A stretch of 64,000 bases of DNA, taken from assembly GCA_016165875.1 (NCBI GenBank), contig JABBOT010000008.1, positions 776,347-840,346 on the forward strand, given 5' to 3'. Position 1 is the first letter of the stretch, and each line of letters starts with the position of its first letter. This document shows positions 1 to 15,170 of this stretch, one piece after another. The stretch is from Acanthopleura granulata (lineage: Eukaryota; Mollusca; Polyplacophora; Chitonida; Chitonidae). The notes beneath the pieces are model-generated. The model worked only from the letters and a program-made list of their open reading frames with translations, did no database searches and had not been told where the DNA came from. The position numbers and the translations under genes were made by a program.

Positions 1-2435
1 CATCAGCTCTCAGCAATGTGTAAGTCTTACAAGTCATACAAGCATAAATAGCTCCATGACAGCCTCGTTTCCTATCCAGTTTGATATCAACCAATACAAT
101 GTCACTCCGAACACGGTATACGTGATGGGCACAGCGTTGTATAGAGACTACAGTCTGACTTGAAAGTTGTCCAAAGAGCAGGCTTCCCACAGATCACTTT
201 GATATAAACGAGTATAAACGCCACCCATTCGGCATTCTGTCACAACCTCTTGTGGCACCTCCTGTAACGGTATACTGTAAATGGCTAATTGGTAAAATTG
301 ATACACTACCATTGATAACATCACCGTGGTGAATTCTGTAAATATAGCTACAATATGAACGATGTAAACGTCTTTATATTGTGCTCGGCATTCTCATCTG
401 CCTAGCATCCTGCTCCCAACCCCTACTGAGGTTCATTGAAAGCAAGGCATACATTTCCCGTACATCTGAGAAATCGGTATGTAGGAGTGTGGAGGGAGTT
501 TTCCCTGCATCCAGGGCTGATAATACATTGACACTGATTATCGAAAACGTTATAATATATTTTATATGTCGCTGTGCTAAAAACAAAACAACATTAATTA
601 CCTATTGCAAGGGGAAAGCTGCATTTTTTTTTAACATCTAATGTTGGTTACTGTTATTAGTGTAGAGTGTAAAGACTAAACGATGCGTTTTCCACCTCTA
701 TATTTCACAACACTAGTATATGTAAATCATGAAGCTATATACGTCAGTATAGGTGTTCATGCTGATTATGTCGTAAGATGCTGTCATACTTATCATTCCT
801 CACATATACGATACCTCATGGATTTATCGACGTCTCGAGCCTGGTGCCGGCCTTATGGAACTTGACATCATTGTGTAACGGGGAAAAAGGACAACGGTTA
901 CTCCAACAGATGTTCAGCGTGTCGGTGCTTCGCGGGGTCACGTGACGTGAAATTGATCAAGGCATGTCGATTGCTCTGAGCTACTTCTTGTCATGACGGA
1001 AGCTATAATTTACCGCAACCATGTTCAGTACATCTTGTCAATTCACTATAATCTCTCTCTGGTACAAAACCCATTTAGCCTCTAGCTACAGGAACTTCTT
1101 TTTTGGCGTAGTAATGGATTTCCTAAATTTTATTGCGTGGATAGAAATAATGAAACTCTATTGCTCACTGCACGAATGCCCATGGCAGACGCTCGTCTTT
1201 TTGGGACAACAAAGAGGCTTGTTTATTAAAACTTTAATTTAAGTTTAATGCGTTTTACATGAAGTTACTGTGATTGCGCAGAGGCGGATAGGAACAGTAG
1301 TTGCAACTAACAAACCGACAGAAGCCCGATGCCAAGGGGGTCTGTTTCAGGGAGACATAGCAAGTTAGGCTTGCGCCTTGCTCAACGTCAGTGACAACTT
1401 TCCGTGAAGGCAAGCGCAACCATACAGCAATGGGCTTGGATTGTTGCGACATAATGTGTTAGCCGTGGCCCTTGCTCGCGTACTGGCACTGGAAATCAGA
1501 TAATATGGCTGGTATTTTGCATTGCCGAGTGAAACAACCGTGCCGTACGAGGAAATAAGGTTCACTGATTGCTTATTTGTCGAATTCAAAAATACATGTG
1601 TTATAAAATCGCGAGAAAACAAAAATTTAGGAAATCTTACGTGCATTCGAGGAAACCTTGTGCGAAGGTACAAACACTCACTAGAATATGTGCTGTTCGC
1701 GCACAATTTTTCTAGCGTGTAGCCGGATTTTTGGACTATATTTTCTCTTATTCCTTATTTCGCGCAACTTTTCGCTCATGCGCGCGTGTGCGATTTCCGG
1801 ATTGTTTGTCTTTTCCCATGCACAAATATTTCAGTGTATGATGTTGATTGGCCATTACGTGCCATTTTCATCGTTCACACACGTACTGTATGCATCCATT
1901 TGAGCGTGCTCGTTTCCATTTTGATATATATATGCCTGTGCAAAGAAAGTGTCGCCAAAATTTGCACTTCAAATTGCACTGTATATAAGTTGTTCCAAGG
2001 TGGGGATAAACCGGTACATATATCCGGGCACTCAAGAGTTCATGCGAGGCGAGCTATGCCAATTTAAGACTCGGGAACTCACATGATTAGTTAATTGCAC
2101 ATTTTGAGATATTCCAAAATACGTGGTTCGCTCATGGGGTTTTGATATGGTCGATATGGTGAGATGGCGACTCGAAGCTATCGGCTTCCACACATAACCA
2201 AGGTGAAATCTGAAGTCATTTCACCTGAAAATTTTATTCCATTGCAAATCAAAATTCTGTTTTGAGTGATGCACACCTAAGTACACAATATTTATCTCAT
2301 TGTCTCATTTTTTGTGTAATTGAATCAGCTGAACATTGCTTGCATTTGCAATGTCTCTTACCTGGTTTGCATATCGTGTCTGAAATAATCTTTTTATAAT
2401 GTATTAATCGAATACGTATTTGTTTTCAGCAGCAG

Positions 2436-2575
2436 GCGTTTAAGTTGATTATTTTACTCCACACTCAAGAATATTTCACTTTTACGACTTCGGCCAGCAT
2501 TGTTGTGGAGAGAGCAGAGTCCAGTGGGTTTCTACCCACGACCATTCGCAAGTTACTGTGAGACCTTCACATGCA
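2436..2575 (-). mobile_element. tRNA-derived SINE fragment, core and tail
   Basis: Reads on the plus strand as ctcaagaatatttcactttt, then a diverged ggccagcattgttgtgg, then ccacgaccattcgcaag. This is the reverse complement of the core and tail of the SINE described at 17917-18115. The tRNA-like head is missing or too diverged to see. Confidence 0.65.
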
Positions 2576-5500
2576 CCTACCTTTTAGAATTAAGCTGACA
2601 TACATGTACAGACGGAAAATGTAAGTTTTAATCATCAAATGATGCATTTTTCCGAAATCTTTTCATGTAGATTGGTCATTTCTAACACACTGACATGCGT
2701 TGTTGTACATCTTGCTTTGGGGAACAAGCTGGTGGTTTTTGTCTCGGAATCGTTCATATCCGAGCGAAGAGATTTTCCCGGGAATTCCAGCTCATGAAAG
2801 GTTGGCGGGGAAAGACTCCCCAATCAATAGAGATCGATACAGATTAGGTCGGGATCCAGGGCACTGAAGAACCAGTCGACACCAAGTGTTCTGAGTTTCT
2901 AGGAAGTTTCACTTAATTGTGCATGGCTGTGTGTGACAAAAGAACCGGTAGATTATCGGCGATTTCAAACAGAGCCCAGTTTCAAACAACATTTTATATA
3001 CAAACGATCAGTTCCATTATGCAAGGTAAGGAAAAAGTTGACAGTGTTGAAAGAACCATCGGGCCATCGTGTGACATCTTCAGTCCAACTTACGATCTTT
3101 TCATCCCGCCAGTGTTGTCTATTCCCGAAGCCCTTGTTCCGCCCCAAAGGAAACAACAAAAAACAACACAAAGCCAAAACAAATTCGTATTCATTTTACC
3201 CCAGTTCACATCTCAAGGACGCCATAGTGCTATCGATCTTCGACACTCGATCAAATCGATCAAGCGCTCGATCTATCAATCACTCGGTGCATCATCATAT
3301 TTTGGTCAGCCACCGTTTAGAGGCCTTTAGTGACCTGTTTATTATGTAGAGATCTGCTAATTCAATTTAACCAGTTTATTACCAATCGTGTTTATTACAC
3401 TGTCACGATGCTTTTAAGAACAGTTGCAACCCAAACGCGTCTGAGATAACTATATTTGTATTCCACTTGGAAATTATTTACAAACTGCGATGTTGAAATT
3501 TGAATTGGATATCATTTCTAGAACATGGACTGTCTTTCAAGCACCGTTAAATCTTGCTTTATAAGCTCTTTTAGAAACTGGTGGTATACATTGTTTTGGA
3601 AACGGGTCTTGCATTGAAATGACCCTTTAAGCATTTACATGAACACTTAAAATGAGTCCCTGACTGAGGTAAACTGACAAGAGGCCCTATTTCATCATTT
3701 TGCAATCATTACATTGTCGTCGCTGCTCTTGTTTTACTCTCCTGTCTGTATGGTCTTTTATACTGTGATTGGCGAGAACATCTCTTTACGAATGTAACAT
3801 GAATGCCGGACAGGACGCTTAAATTCAGTCACTACCGTGAACTAAGGCCCGTTTCCCTCTTGCAGAACTCTTGATTTAATTCCCTAGACGGTTGGTGTGC
3901 ATTATTAGCGGTACCTGTCGCGGGTGGTCTTACCGGATTTTTGTAACTAGAACCTATGCTATACCCAGACAGCGTAGCGATACCAAGATAACAATAATAC
4001 CGTTAATGTACAAAGTAGTCCAAAGCGCAAAGCTTGTACTTAGCTATTTTACAAATTATTATTACAATTATTCAGGTGACGTAGGCCTATACGTGTAGCC
4101 ATCTGTTGCCTTGCCTCAAGCACATGCGCGGATCGCTTCCGGTTCCAAGCACACCATGGCAACCAAGCCCCTCAAGTACAATCGCCTGCATCAACCCTCG
4201 GGGAATGAGACAAGTCGATAGGCACAAGATCTGCCCATATTTTATTAAATCCGTATCATTTAGAACCTGAAGTGTCAATATCAAAAGCACAAAGTTTGAG
4301 GCATTCGCGACTGGAGGACTGCTGAAAACGACAATGCCTATCGTTTCGTGGACTACCTGTAAACCTTAAGTAGGTCAGGCTAAATGAAATGAAATTCTGA
4401 GAAGTGGTAGAGCCTTGTGTATAGTGTTTGAGTACAGAAAATAATGTATTTCCCTGGATGAATAGAACACTCTAGAGACACACATATTGGCTGGATCACA
4501 GCCCAGTCTGATCTTCAATATTTCTTCTTGGAACATGGGGGCGGGGAGGGAGCAGTGGGAGGTATTGAGAGACGTTTAATTTGTGGAAAGTTCGGAAAGC
4601 TAATAAGTCTTGCTAATCTTTCTGTAACGCATTGCAATCCTCAAATCTTTCGACTAATTTGAAAAATTAATTTGTGTAACACAAACTTTTTTGTCTATGT
4701 TCATTTGAGTCGTTGATGGGAAATTGTTTCTGACTAGGAGTATTGAACCACATGGAATGGATTGGACAAAGTTGGTGCCATGAAACACGTATAGGCGACT
4801 ATAGCTGCTTCAAACTCAAAGGAAAGAGTAGGAGAGTTACAAAAGTTTTATGTCATTTCTCGTATATATGATATGAATGCTACCAGGAGGTGGGGGGGGG
4901 GGGGCCAAGTAGCCATCTGAAACCGTTATAACAAGAGAGCCATCTGCTTTACCTATACATCACTCTAGGAGAAAACACAGACGATATGCCTAAGGAGTCA
5001 CGTTTCTATGATGCATGTTAACATGAAATCACAAAATCCCTTTGTGAGGAGATATTTTCTTTGATAATATTCCAGCCGATCCAAAGCGTATCTTAGAATA
5101 GGAATGGATAGGCAGCATCTCTATTGCTTCGGTGCGAAGAAACTAATCGGGATTGGCTGCTCATCAGTAGGGTAAAATCGTCAGAATATTTTTATAGGTC
5201 CGATTGTTTATAAAAGTCGGGGCATAATAGGAGCCAAGGGATATTGGTAAGAGCCCGGATGTTAGTTTGGACCTTCCGGTATGCACGCGAAAGGAGTACT
5301 CTTCACTGTTGAAGGTAAATATAGAGATGTAGGAGAAATATAGAAAGAGAGTTTGGACATCTTGAGCAGGCAGCGTAGTTGATTGCAAGCTATCCAAACA
5401 CACTTCCATTTCCAAGCTGGCTTGTATGGGAAGACGCGCGTGCTGATTGCTCTTGTACGCCTGCCAAATGGAGTCAGTCTGTTAGCTTAACCCCATCGAT

Positions 5501-6251
5501 TGAATCATCGCCGAAATGTGTGAATGTTAGAGTCTTACCCCAGAAATTATAACTTGCGTCATGTTAGGATATTCTCCTGATGTTTGTGGAAGTTGAAGTG
5601 TACGGTCGACATATGTACCCGCATACATATATGCTGATCCATTTGCATGGTGGATGTAAATTTTAGACGAAACTTTAAAGAACAGACCAAACAAAGTACA
5701 CATCATCTGAAAGGCCATTTCGTGCGGATTTCAAATATAATCTTCATTATTTTTCAACATTTTTTTTCCAGTGATTAAAACGGAAATAAAGATTGAGATG
5801 CTATGGTGGACTTACGGTGGACTATGGTCACATCAAGATTCTTATTAAAAGAAAAGACAACACTAGACCAGATGTGTATATGTATCGGTAAAGAATCTCA
5901 TTCATAGGTATAAAGACATCACATTTTATTTTTGTTATACAGGATAACCGAGGTATCACAAAGCGAGCAAAAACGTCCAGGTGTAGTAAATCGAAAGGCC
6001 CGCCATGTTTTCGATTTTAACCAATCAAAGGAGAGATATTTCTACCACCGGAGAAGGCATCTGTTTCCGCTGTGAGGTCACCAGGTTCTAGTTTACTACT
6101 TTGCCATATAGAAGTAGTGTTAAATCAGCATTTTTCCTTCAGATTGCGAGACAATTCTGATACACTTTAAAGGTATTTTCAACCAAAAAGTAGTAGTGGA
6201 ATATGTCTGGGGTTATTCCCCATCCAGTAGAGTACAATGCGTGGCCTGCGA

Positions 6252-6466
6252 TTTTTTTATTTATCTATTTGATTGGCGTTTTAAGTCGTACTCAAGAATA
6301 TTTCACCTACGGCCATCCGAAGCTTGCTGGCAGATCTTAACACGTGCGGCCGGAGAGGAAGCCAGCATTAGTTGGACTAGCTCACAGCGATCGCATCGGT
6401 CGGAGGTTTGTGGGTCATAGCGCTTTACTAGCCCCCAAACCAACTGAGCCACGGAGGCCCCGCGTG
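6252..6466 (-). mobile_element. tRNA-derived SINE with most of the core deleted
   Basis: From an A/T-rich tail (tttttatttatctattt) through gtactcaagaatatttcacc, the element jumps to cacgtgcggccggagaggaa and ends in ccaactgagccacggaggcc. Read on the minus strand, the end is ggcctccgtggctcagttgg, a tRNA-like box A. The middle core (the gcccggtttcctccc block) is absent, so this copy is internally deleted. Confidence 0.75.
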
Positions 6467-9400
6467 GCCTTCGATTGTAATAATAAAGGGGACCGTACTT
6501 CGCACACAAAAGCTGTCTCACCATCAATTCTTATAAGCAAAGGGTACGCATGACACAACATCGTGTTTCCAGTTTCTCTAAAATGGCATATCCCATGGCC
6601 TCCTAAGAATTCCCGATTAAAAGGTGATTTATAGAGTTACCAAGCACGTCATAAAGATATGCCTATGCCCGTTTAGGTTTTTACATAAACCTCTTCTGTA
6701 ATAGCTTTGGTTATACTTTTTGTTGTCTTTTCTTTTAAAGCTAAATGTGCTTCGCTACACATATATTACAGTTAATTGCTTTTACACTTATCTCTCTGAC
6801 AATATGTTTATTTATATCATTTTAATTTGGAATTAACGATATGTCTATGCGATCATTTCAGTGATAAGCTATGGTGCGGATTCGCAACCCTCAAACTGCT
6901 TACCTTCGAGACTATTCCACCTTCCAACTTTTGTTACTGGCATAAGGCTTTATAACGATATCTAACCGGATTCTTCGACTTTTTTGAGACATCTGATCGT
7001 CTCTGTCTAACCACGAATACACAGCTTCTTTTTTATTACATGGTCACTGTAATGAACATCATATCCATATCTTACTCCCCCCCCCAAATGGATATACTTG
7101 TTTGCTGTCAGCGCTACAGGTATCGGCCCTATAAGTCAGGAGACAAGGGTACGCTATCTGTTCTGCTCTGGTGTTTATATAACCCTGTTATACATATCTG
7201 ACCTTGGCATACTGTATTGTGATTTTACAGTTAATAATCATTACACTGCAAAGAAATATTTCATCTTGACTAGGATGACTGACATAACAGAGACCTCCAC
7301 ACTCTGGCTGGCTAGGCTTGTCGTGTATAAACATTGGGTTGAGGGTACTGGGGTATAACAGCACTCATAAACTACCAGACAGTAGTTTGCTATGTAGACT
7401 GAGAACTAAGATGTGCGATAGCGTGCCAGGCTGACAGCCAATCTATACCGATCCCAGGCTGTTTCTGATGGCCGGAGTGCTAAGGGTGTGGATTATTAAC
7501 TTTGGCTGTCCACCCACATTTCATAATTACAGCTGTGAGAAGGTAGTGTGTCAGAATGGTTAGTCAGGATCGTACCGTTTACCCGACGTTATTGGGGCGA
7601 AGAGATTAGGATCAGAGCGGAGTCGATCTCCGCTCCAGGAAAGTCTGGACGCCTCATGCATATATACAAGATGAAGAGACAGATAACTCATTTTTAGTAG
7701 TAATAACAAAAGTTATTTACGTTGCAGTCCAAAAATAAAAAACAGATCAGAATGAGCGGTTGATGAATGTAACATTGCGATATGGTAAGCTATGCAAGCG
7801 CTACACGTCTGATACGTACGTTTAATCTGTACAGGTGCTATCATCCCACTGTTACCAAAGTGCTTTGTGTGTGGGGTGGGGTAGCAAATCTTTTGTGGCA
7901 CAGCAGGTGATATTCCCATACAAAAGTATGTAAAATCTGTGTTTAGTCAAATTCTTCAATTTCAAGTTTTTCCGTTTTTGAACTATGTCTTAGTTATCTT
8001 TTTCATATCATGTAAATTTGTCAAAGCATTGTCTTCATCAAGTGCATCTTCACAGCAGCAGGTAGCATGTGTGCAACAATATGCAGCACTGTTGACGGCT
8101 TTGCGTGGCCTTCCCGCTATTGCCACTGCAGCGCTCACTTCACCATGGTACCACTGACGGACATTTTTACACTCTAGACATTAAACCGAGCGGGAAGATC
8201 ATCAGTCACAGATACTTCAAAACACAACGAACTGGTTTCACAAGAATATAGGTTTGTAACTTCAGGTTGTATTCATCTTTCAGGAGGATCCAGCATAGAC
8301 CCGAAAAAATTCATCATTCAGGAGAATCCACCATAGACCCTAAAAGACCTTAATAATATTAACAAATTTGTAACATTTAATGGCAAGCAGGTACAAGAAA
8401 GATTTTATCGAATAACAGTAATAAATTAATTCTTCTTTGTGACAAATTACAGAGTTTTTAAATTTACAGTATGGCAGTTAAAGTCGTGGGTATCTAAATT
8501 ATGAATAGATGGTATACGGCACAACTGGATTGTATATAGCACATTTCTTGATACTTTGAAGAATGAAAGCTTTTTGTATCACTGGTGTGGAATGGGGTTG
8601 ATATGTTGCCAGGTCTTCCCATTATCCACTTCTGGTAGCCATGTGACAGATGGGTAAGCATACAGGTATGGATGCACACATTCTAGGTAGAGAAGCAGTT
8701 ACATGTGTGCAATTGCGCAGGCACTCTATGTATCTTGTATTCGGTCACATGGTTGCCTGGGAACGCGTGGTTGACTGAGATTTCGTGAGTCTTGACGGAA
8801 CAGACATGAGGCCAGAGCAGTTGTGAGGCACGCTGAATGATACACGGACAGCTCCCATCACCAGTTTTCACAAGAGATCAGCAACACTTATACGTCTTAC
8901 GCGTGCAAAGGCTAACGCTCTCTTTTTGTATATAAAAAAGCCAATGCTATGTTACAGGTGTAACTTGATCATAGAAATGTACGTGTGTTGACGCTGGAAG
9001 GCGCGTACCTTGTCCGCCATATATGTAAACTGTTAAGCGGAATGCACTTCATATTACTGCGCTACACACAGGTCTGTCTACCTCATCAAGCCTTACTCCA
9101 TAGGCGTAATCTTAGTCTTTTTTTCCTACATACGTTATGAAAAACTGCTAAATGTTCAACGGTATTCGGTAACATAACGAATTACAGCAGGCTGTAATCA
9201 TAACAGTAGTAAGTCCGGTGGTGAACAGCCTGCCAGTCTGCGAGCCAGTGAAAAGGAAAGAGAATGTTGACTTGAAATAATGTTCTTAAAAGTTTGATAA
9301 TATGTTTATAATAAGTCATAATGAACGCTTACAATGGCCATATTTCTCGTTCTTGGGAGAGTGCGAGAGTAAGTTTGAACACTAAACTCTCTTTCGAATT

Positions 9401-12088
9401 CTCTGGATTTTACTTAGGAAAGGCTTAATTTGTGCTAGATACATTTATTTTACCATTTTTAGACAAAAAATTAAACATCACCGGGAAGAATATGTTTCCT
9501 TTAAATAATTACGTAATAAAAATTCACCTAAACAAGAGATGGAATTGTGAATAGCGTGTTTTAACTGAATTTAGTTTCGATAATTATGGAGTACAGAATG
9601 GATCATAAGACCGTCGCAGTGAGGAATAAGAATTAGTCTTGTGGTAGGCGTAATACTTCATAAAATTATGTAAAATATATTAACTCATAACTAACTCAGT
9701 CTATACAAGTGAGTGAGCGAATAGCTAAACAGATACATAGCAATACCAGCTGGTTAAATGGAATGGCTATACTGGTTAGAAAGGTCATCAGTGGGTGATA
9801 AGCAGAAAAGATGTATGATAGAAATATGAGGGAAAGTAGCTGACCTCTCAGAGTTATCAAATTGACTGGCAATGCAGCAAGAGACATCTGGTACCAGTGA
9901 TCCTCATATGACAGCCTTCTGTTACCAAAGGGCCTAAATCGTGAAATACGGCCAATATAATAGTTAGGCGGATAATATACTGAATTGAAGTTAAAAGGAA
10001 TTATCTACCCTCGTAACACAGCATTGAATTAATAGATTACTGACGATATTTCCATCCTTTTTAGATCAACATTGTCATCCAACGGTGCGCAAACGTTTCG
10101 CAGGACAGAAATCACCGCACAAGTATAGGTAGAATGACATCAGCAGCTGCTCTCCACCCCTAATGCCTATTATAGCCTTTGCAATCACCTGCAGTTTTAT
10201 ATAAACCTCTATTGTTCATGTGGATAAGACGGACACATAATTATTTAAACAGCGTTAATTCCTTTGGGACGTTTGTCTACAAATGCAGCATTATGCTATA
10301 TATGCACATCTGCAAAGACTAACTCTGTGTACGAGCAGTACAGAATGTACCGGTACGTAATATGAGTAACTGTGTACCACCGACACGCATGTCATTGTGT
10401 ATGTGCAAAAATGTATACAGTCGTGCTTAGAGAGTACAGATCAACAGCATTTCAATCAGTTTATACGGTGTATTTATACTGATATTGATCTTTAAGTAAC
10501 AGATGTCTGCGTGCATGTGATGATTTATACAATGGACACAGGTGGCTCTTTTTTTTCTCCTGTTCCCTCTCTATGTGAAAGTGTCTCTATAAATCATCTC
10601 CTGTGTGTATTCCAAAATACATTATGGTACAAAAGCTTCTGAACTAGAAGTCGTTTCTTTTTTAATCTACCTTTTTTGTAGATGTAAATATGCTGCAGTT
10701 ACACAGCTTTACATCCAAAAAGCACTCGTAGCCATGAAGAATTTTTAACAAAAGAATTTCACGGTGTTTTCACAAGCGTGCGATTCACTACGTGCCCTGG
10801 ATGATGACATTCTCTTGTTAGAGATCTGCCATGGCCGTGAGTGCATGTCATTCGTCATGAGAGGTTCGTGATGACAGAAGCGACCAATGACTTCTTTCTT
10901 GTGGCGATCAGGTTTTCACATATGAGGACAAGTATTTTAATCCAACTCCAACCAGACTTTGGGCTTGGCTGCTGGCATGTATGTGGGCCTGAGGATAACA
11001 AAAGCTGTCATAGACTTAGTCTTAACTTCAAAACAGCTTTGGCAGGAAAATTGTGACATACGTAAAGAATATGTATTTTAACATACTTAAAGCTGTCTTA
11101 TACTTTCATGACAAAACTGATAATTGGTATTTTAAGTTCAGAAATTAAGACAAAAGCTGACCTAAATCTAAGAGCGCTTAGTGATCCAACGACCCGAGCC
11201 TTGCCCGCAACCTTGGAAGAAACAGTGATTCCCCACGGTGGTAATTAATAGTGGAATCCCGTCCCATATTGTCCACCTATAAACCTGTTGATTGTCGTAT
11301 GTGTGGTTATGTTCATGACCACAACGTAAAACACCTGTCCAGTCAATAAAAATGCATGAATAAATGTGGATGCACGTGGACTAAGATCATGTGAATTGTA
11401 TTGTTATAACTTCCTGTATCTGTAACCGTGCACTTGAAGGTCATATTTGAAGAACAGACTTCCACAACATGCATGTCACAGGAACAATGTTTGTGTAGCC
11501 TACAAATACTTAGAGCATGTTTCCCCCGTAAATCTGTCCTCCACGCAGCCAATAGGCCCCTCAACAATGACGTTGCAGGCTCGGGACCAGATCTCGCTGG
11601 TCCAGCTATATAAACAGGTCAGAGGTGAAAGCGATTGTTTACTGCGGTCACTACGGGTGTACTGACCCATAAACCTGAGCGCTTGTCCTATATCAGTAAT
11701 AAATTCTCATCGTATGACGCTATAGAATTAAATAAATATATATACTTGCAGATATATTTATGGCACTCATGCAGTTCTCCAGTATATTCCTCTGTCGTAA
11801 TTAAAAAACACTTTGAAGTTATACTTCCCGAAATGATTTAGTGAGGTGTATTAATTAGCGGAAAACAGTAGAATAGCTCACGATACGCCAATAGAATTAC
11901 TAAACCTGCTGCGTTTATTGAGGTACCGGTAAGTGTAGGCAATTAGCAATGAGTCTCTGGAAATTACCGCTGCCCATTTTCCCATAAAACACTTCAAACA
12001 GAGCTAGGAGTATAGCGGAGTATAGCATCATTCAGTGATATTCTTGTACATAGTAAATCAGATTTTAACACGATTTTACGTTAATATT

Positions 12089-12203
12089 ATTAGTATATAT
12101 GTGTTACTTCACCCGATGACATACTCGAGTTGTGCTTGACGTATTAGTATATATGTGTGTTACTTCACCCGATGACATACTCGAGTTGTGCTTGACGTAT
12201 TAG
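12089..12203 (+). repeat. Recent tandem duplication, 54- and 56-bp units
   Basis: Two almost identical consecutive units, each beginning attagtatatatgtg and ending cgagttgtgcttgacgt. They differ only by an extra gt in the second unit's tgtgtg run. A partial third start (attag) follows. Near identity indicates a recent event. Confidence 0.9.
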
Positions 12204-14492
12204 TTGCCGTGAGCTTGTTTACCAGATTGACCAGCAACACTTCTGAGCCGAAGTAAAATAGTTACTAGCCAATCAGAACTGATGATTTCTAATTGGTCAT
12301 TCTCAGGTGAAAGTCACTACTAAGATAGTTAGCGCGCCAGAGAGCGACTCTCACACTGATGCAAGCCATTCTGAAAATATGAAGGTTAAGGGAGACTACT
12401 GTACTGAATAATAAAGCACTGTCCACGGACGGAACTATTTTCACACTCCAGTAAATATTTTTCGATTCTCTAGGCGCAGCCATCTTGATTTCGAAGCCCA
12501 GTTATGCAAACTTGGATTGTAAAAAATACTGCGTTATAGCTCGGTTTTTCTCAACTATTTGATGCATTGTGTAACTTGTTGAACTACAGTTATTTGTTTT
12601 GTCTCGTTGTCAAGAAAAAATATCAAAATGCGAAAGCCTAGTACATTGAGAACCTCGTACGCGGCCTTAGCACACCCTATGATTGATATATGAGCTACCG
12701 TGTCCAACCGTTAGAGATTTGTGTCAGCCTGTCACGTACATTATTCTCTAGAAAAGCGAGGAATGAAACAGTTCATAAAGTATTATATCTGGACACGTTA
12801 CCGCTGTATCTCCGAGGTGAGAAGCCAAGGTAATCAGTAATATTAAGTCAGTACAAATGTAATGGACAATAAACTTAACAGTGGAGATAAAGAATATAGT
12901 GAACCTAAAGCAACAAACGGAATGTGAGCTATTCGTCACATTTTGATCCCTCTTCATGTTCTTTGGGGCTATGAAGTCAAATGCTTAGTTGAACATCTCA
13001 GTTTTTACGCCTATTATTTAGCACTGTTCAGCTCCATTTAGAGGCTTGTTGTGAAACGTTAGGCACACCATGCGTTGGTGTATACTCTGGTATAGGGCAT
13101 GGAATCCCCTTGATCTTACTGTTCCTTCATTATTCTCGGGCCTTGTAGAAAAAGGCCATATATGTGGTTGTGCACGAAATTTCTTCCACCTGAATGGCAT
13201 AGACACAGAACTCACTCAGCCGGTAACAATCTGTTCGTCACATATATAAGAAAGTGCGACAGTGACGCCCTCGTCCATAACAATGGCCGACTTCGTACAA
13301 TCATGGTGGAGTTCGCATCAATCAATCAATCATTCAGTTAATTAACCAACCAAATTGCTATAGCCGACAATGATCTCAAGTAAATAATATAGGCTCGTAT
13401 GAGAAGGTGTCAGTCAAATGGGTCTCTGTCTGCCGTTGACCTACCGATGACTTGTATATACGAAGGCCACAGTCCGACAAAAGGTTTAATTAAATTACCA
13501 TGAAATACTATTTACTTAGCGTCTTCCGATCTGACCTTTGCCAAGATAGGTAAACTCGTTTTCTCTAACCAAGCTATTTAACTGAGACTTTATTTAATCA
13601 GTGTTTCGCCAGTACTATGCCCTTAAACTTGTTTGGCATGGTGCAACAGATTTTTCATTACACTTTAGCAGTTTAACGTCACTCCTCCCTGCGCTCCTCT
13701 AAACAGCCCGCAAGACGTTAACGCGACTACAACACGAAGCGCTATCAGATAAACTGGAGGGTCTGTTTTTCCAGTTCAGCCATCGTTTCGCACTCAATTC
13801 AAGGCACGCGCCAATACATTTCGTTTGTACTGAACGAGCCGGCTGGCTGTGAGCCAGTGGTGAAGATACCGTCCTTAACAGCCATTGGTTTAAGACATCA
13901 ACGTGCTTGTTCCTTGTACATTCAAATCCTGTTAGCACAGATGGAAAACACCATTATTCGCTCTAAGGCTTCCGTCTTCCAATGTTTTATTTAATGGGTA
14001 TCTCTGTTAATCATTTTGCCCACAGACATTGGCCATTGTCCAAGGAATGAGAGTTCCACCAAAACCCATGTGTCGCACGTCAGCAGTGGAATGCACTTCA
14101 TTGATTCCTCGATTTTTGCGGATTTTTGTTCGGACCTCTACGAAATGAATGAATTGTACACGAGAATGGACACGCTATACGGATTTTGTCTCCAAGCCAC
14201 TCGCTACAAAATGTCAAATGATATATTTGACGTGCAAAGCCGTGATTAAATCCCAGTCAGAGAACGTAAGACAACCAGCTCATGGTGATAAAGCTATACT
14301 GTGTAATCTTTATTGGTAACGTTTACTTTATTAATACAGCTGTGGTAAATTTCCAACGGGTGAATATGTGGGAACCATCACGAGATATAGTAAAGTTTAA
14401 CTTATTTATGTCTCCTCGACTGGTAAAGTCGTAAAGATGCACTTGGCAAAGTATAGTTAAGGTGAACATAATTTTATGAAAACGTACTTTAT

Positions 14493-15170
14493 AGTCCGTT
14501 TCTTTCAACTTGTCTCCTGTATTCAGCTCTCTGTATAACCACCGAAAAGTACAGAAATTGCCTTTATTTAGTGACAGGTTACACCACAAGCTCTACAAAT
14601 GATATGTTGGACGTCAGTAATAATGCAAGGAAAAGGCAGTTAAACAATTTTTGACAATGTTAAACTCCATATCACTGTTTTTACGGTGGGGGCTACGTTG
14701 CCTTGTGCGACGTCATAATTATTAAAAAAACCAGTGTCATGCTGAATAATGGGCAGAATTGATCGACTTTACTCTAAGTCCTGCTTCTGAAATTGTTTTC
14801 AAATTTTTAGTATACTATAACCTTAATAAATAAATTTATTTCATCTCTTGTAGCTTTATATGATCCCACGACAGCATGGCTGTAGATTTAAATGCTAGGA
14901 AGTTCTTTAAAAAATATGTAGATTGTTCCCCGGAGATAGTATAAGAGGCTTTGTTACTGTTTGGAATTTGTTCTAACTTAAAAAATATAAAACATATTAT
15001 TCTCTCTCCACGCCCATTGTCCAGCATGCTACTGGCTCTTGAATGGTTATGACTGCACCCGAGGCAATAAGGCCTTAGTGTTGAAAGCAAGCTTATGGAG
15101 TTTAACAGTATGAATTAGAAATAGTATTTTAATTTTCTGTGCAATAACATAGACGCCCAACATATTAGTT
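14493..15170. repeat. Dispersed repeat, copy A
   Basis: Shares two colinear blocks with 49985-52080. Block one: agtccgtttctttcaacttg, tctcctgt, then accaccgaaa and caggttacaccacaagctc. Block two (about 14815-15170): ctcttgtagctttatatg, ttccccggagatagta, ggctttgttactgttt, cccattgtccagcatgc, gcaataacatagacgcccaa. Identity unknown; probably an old mobile element or a segmental duplication. Confidence 0.6.

Noticed and set aside
2917..3349. Two overlapping plus-strand ORFs of 137 and 138 codons
   Set aside because: Both frames and part of the minus strand are open together, which points to local composition. No domain or conserved motif is seen.
4891..4903. Run of 13 G
   Set aside because: Homopolymer with no wider pattern; a sequencing or slippage tract.
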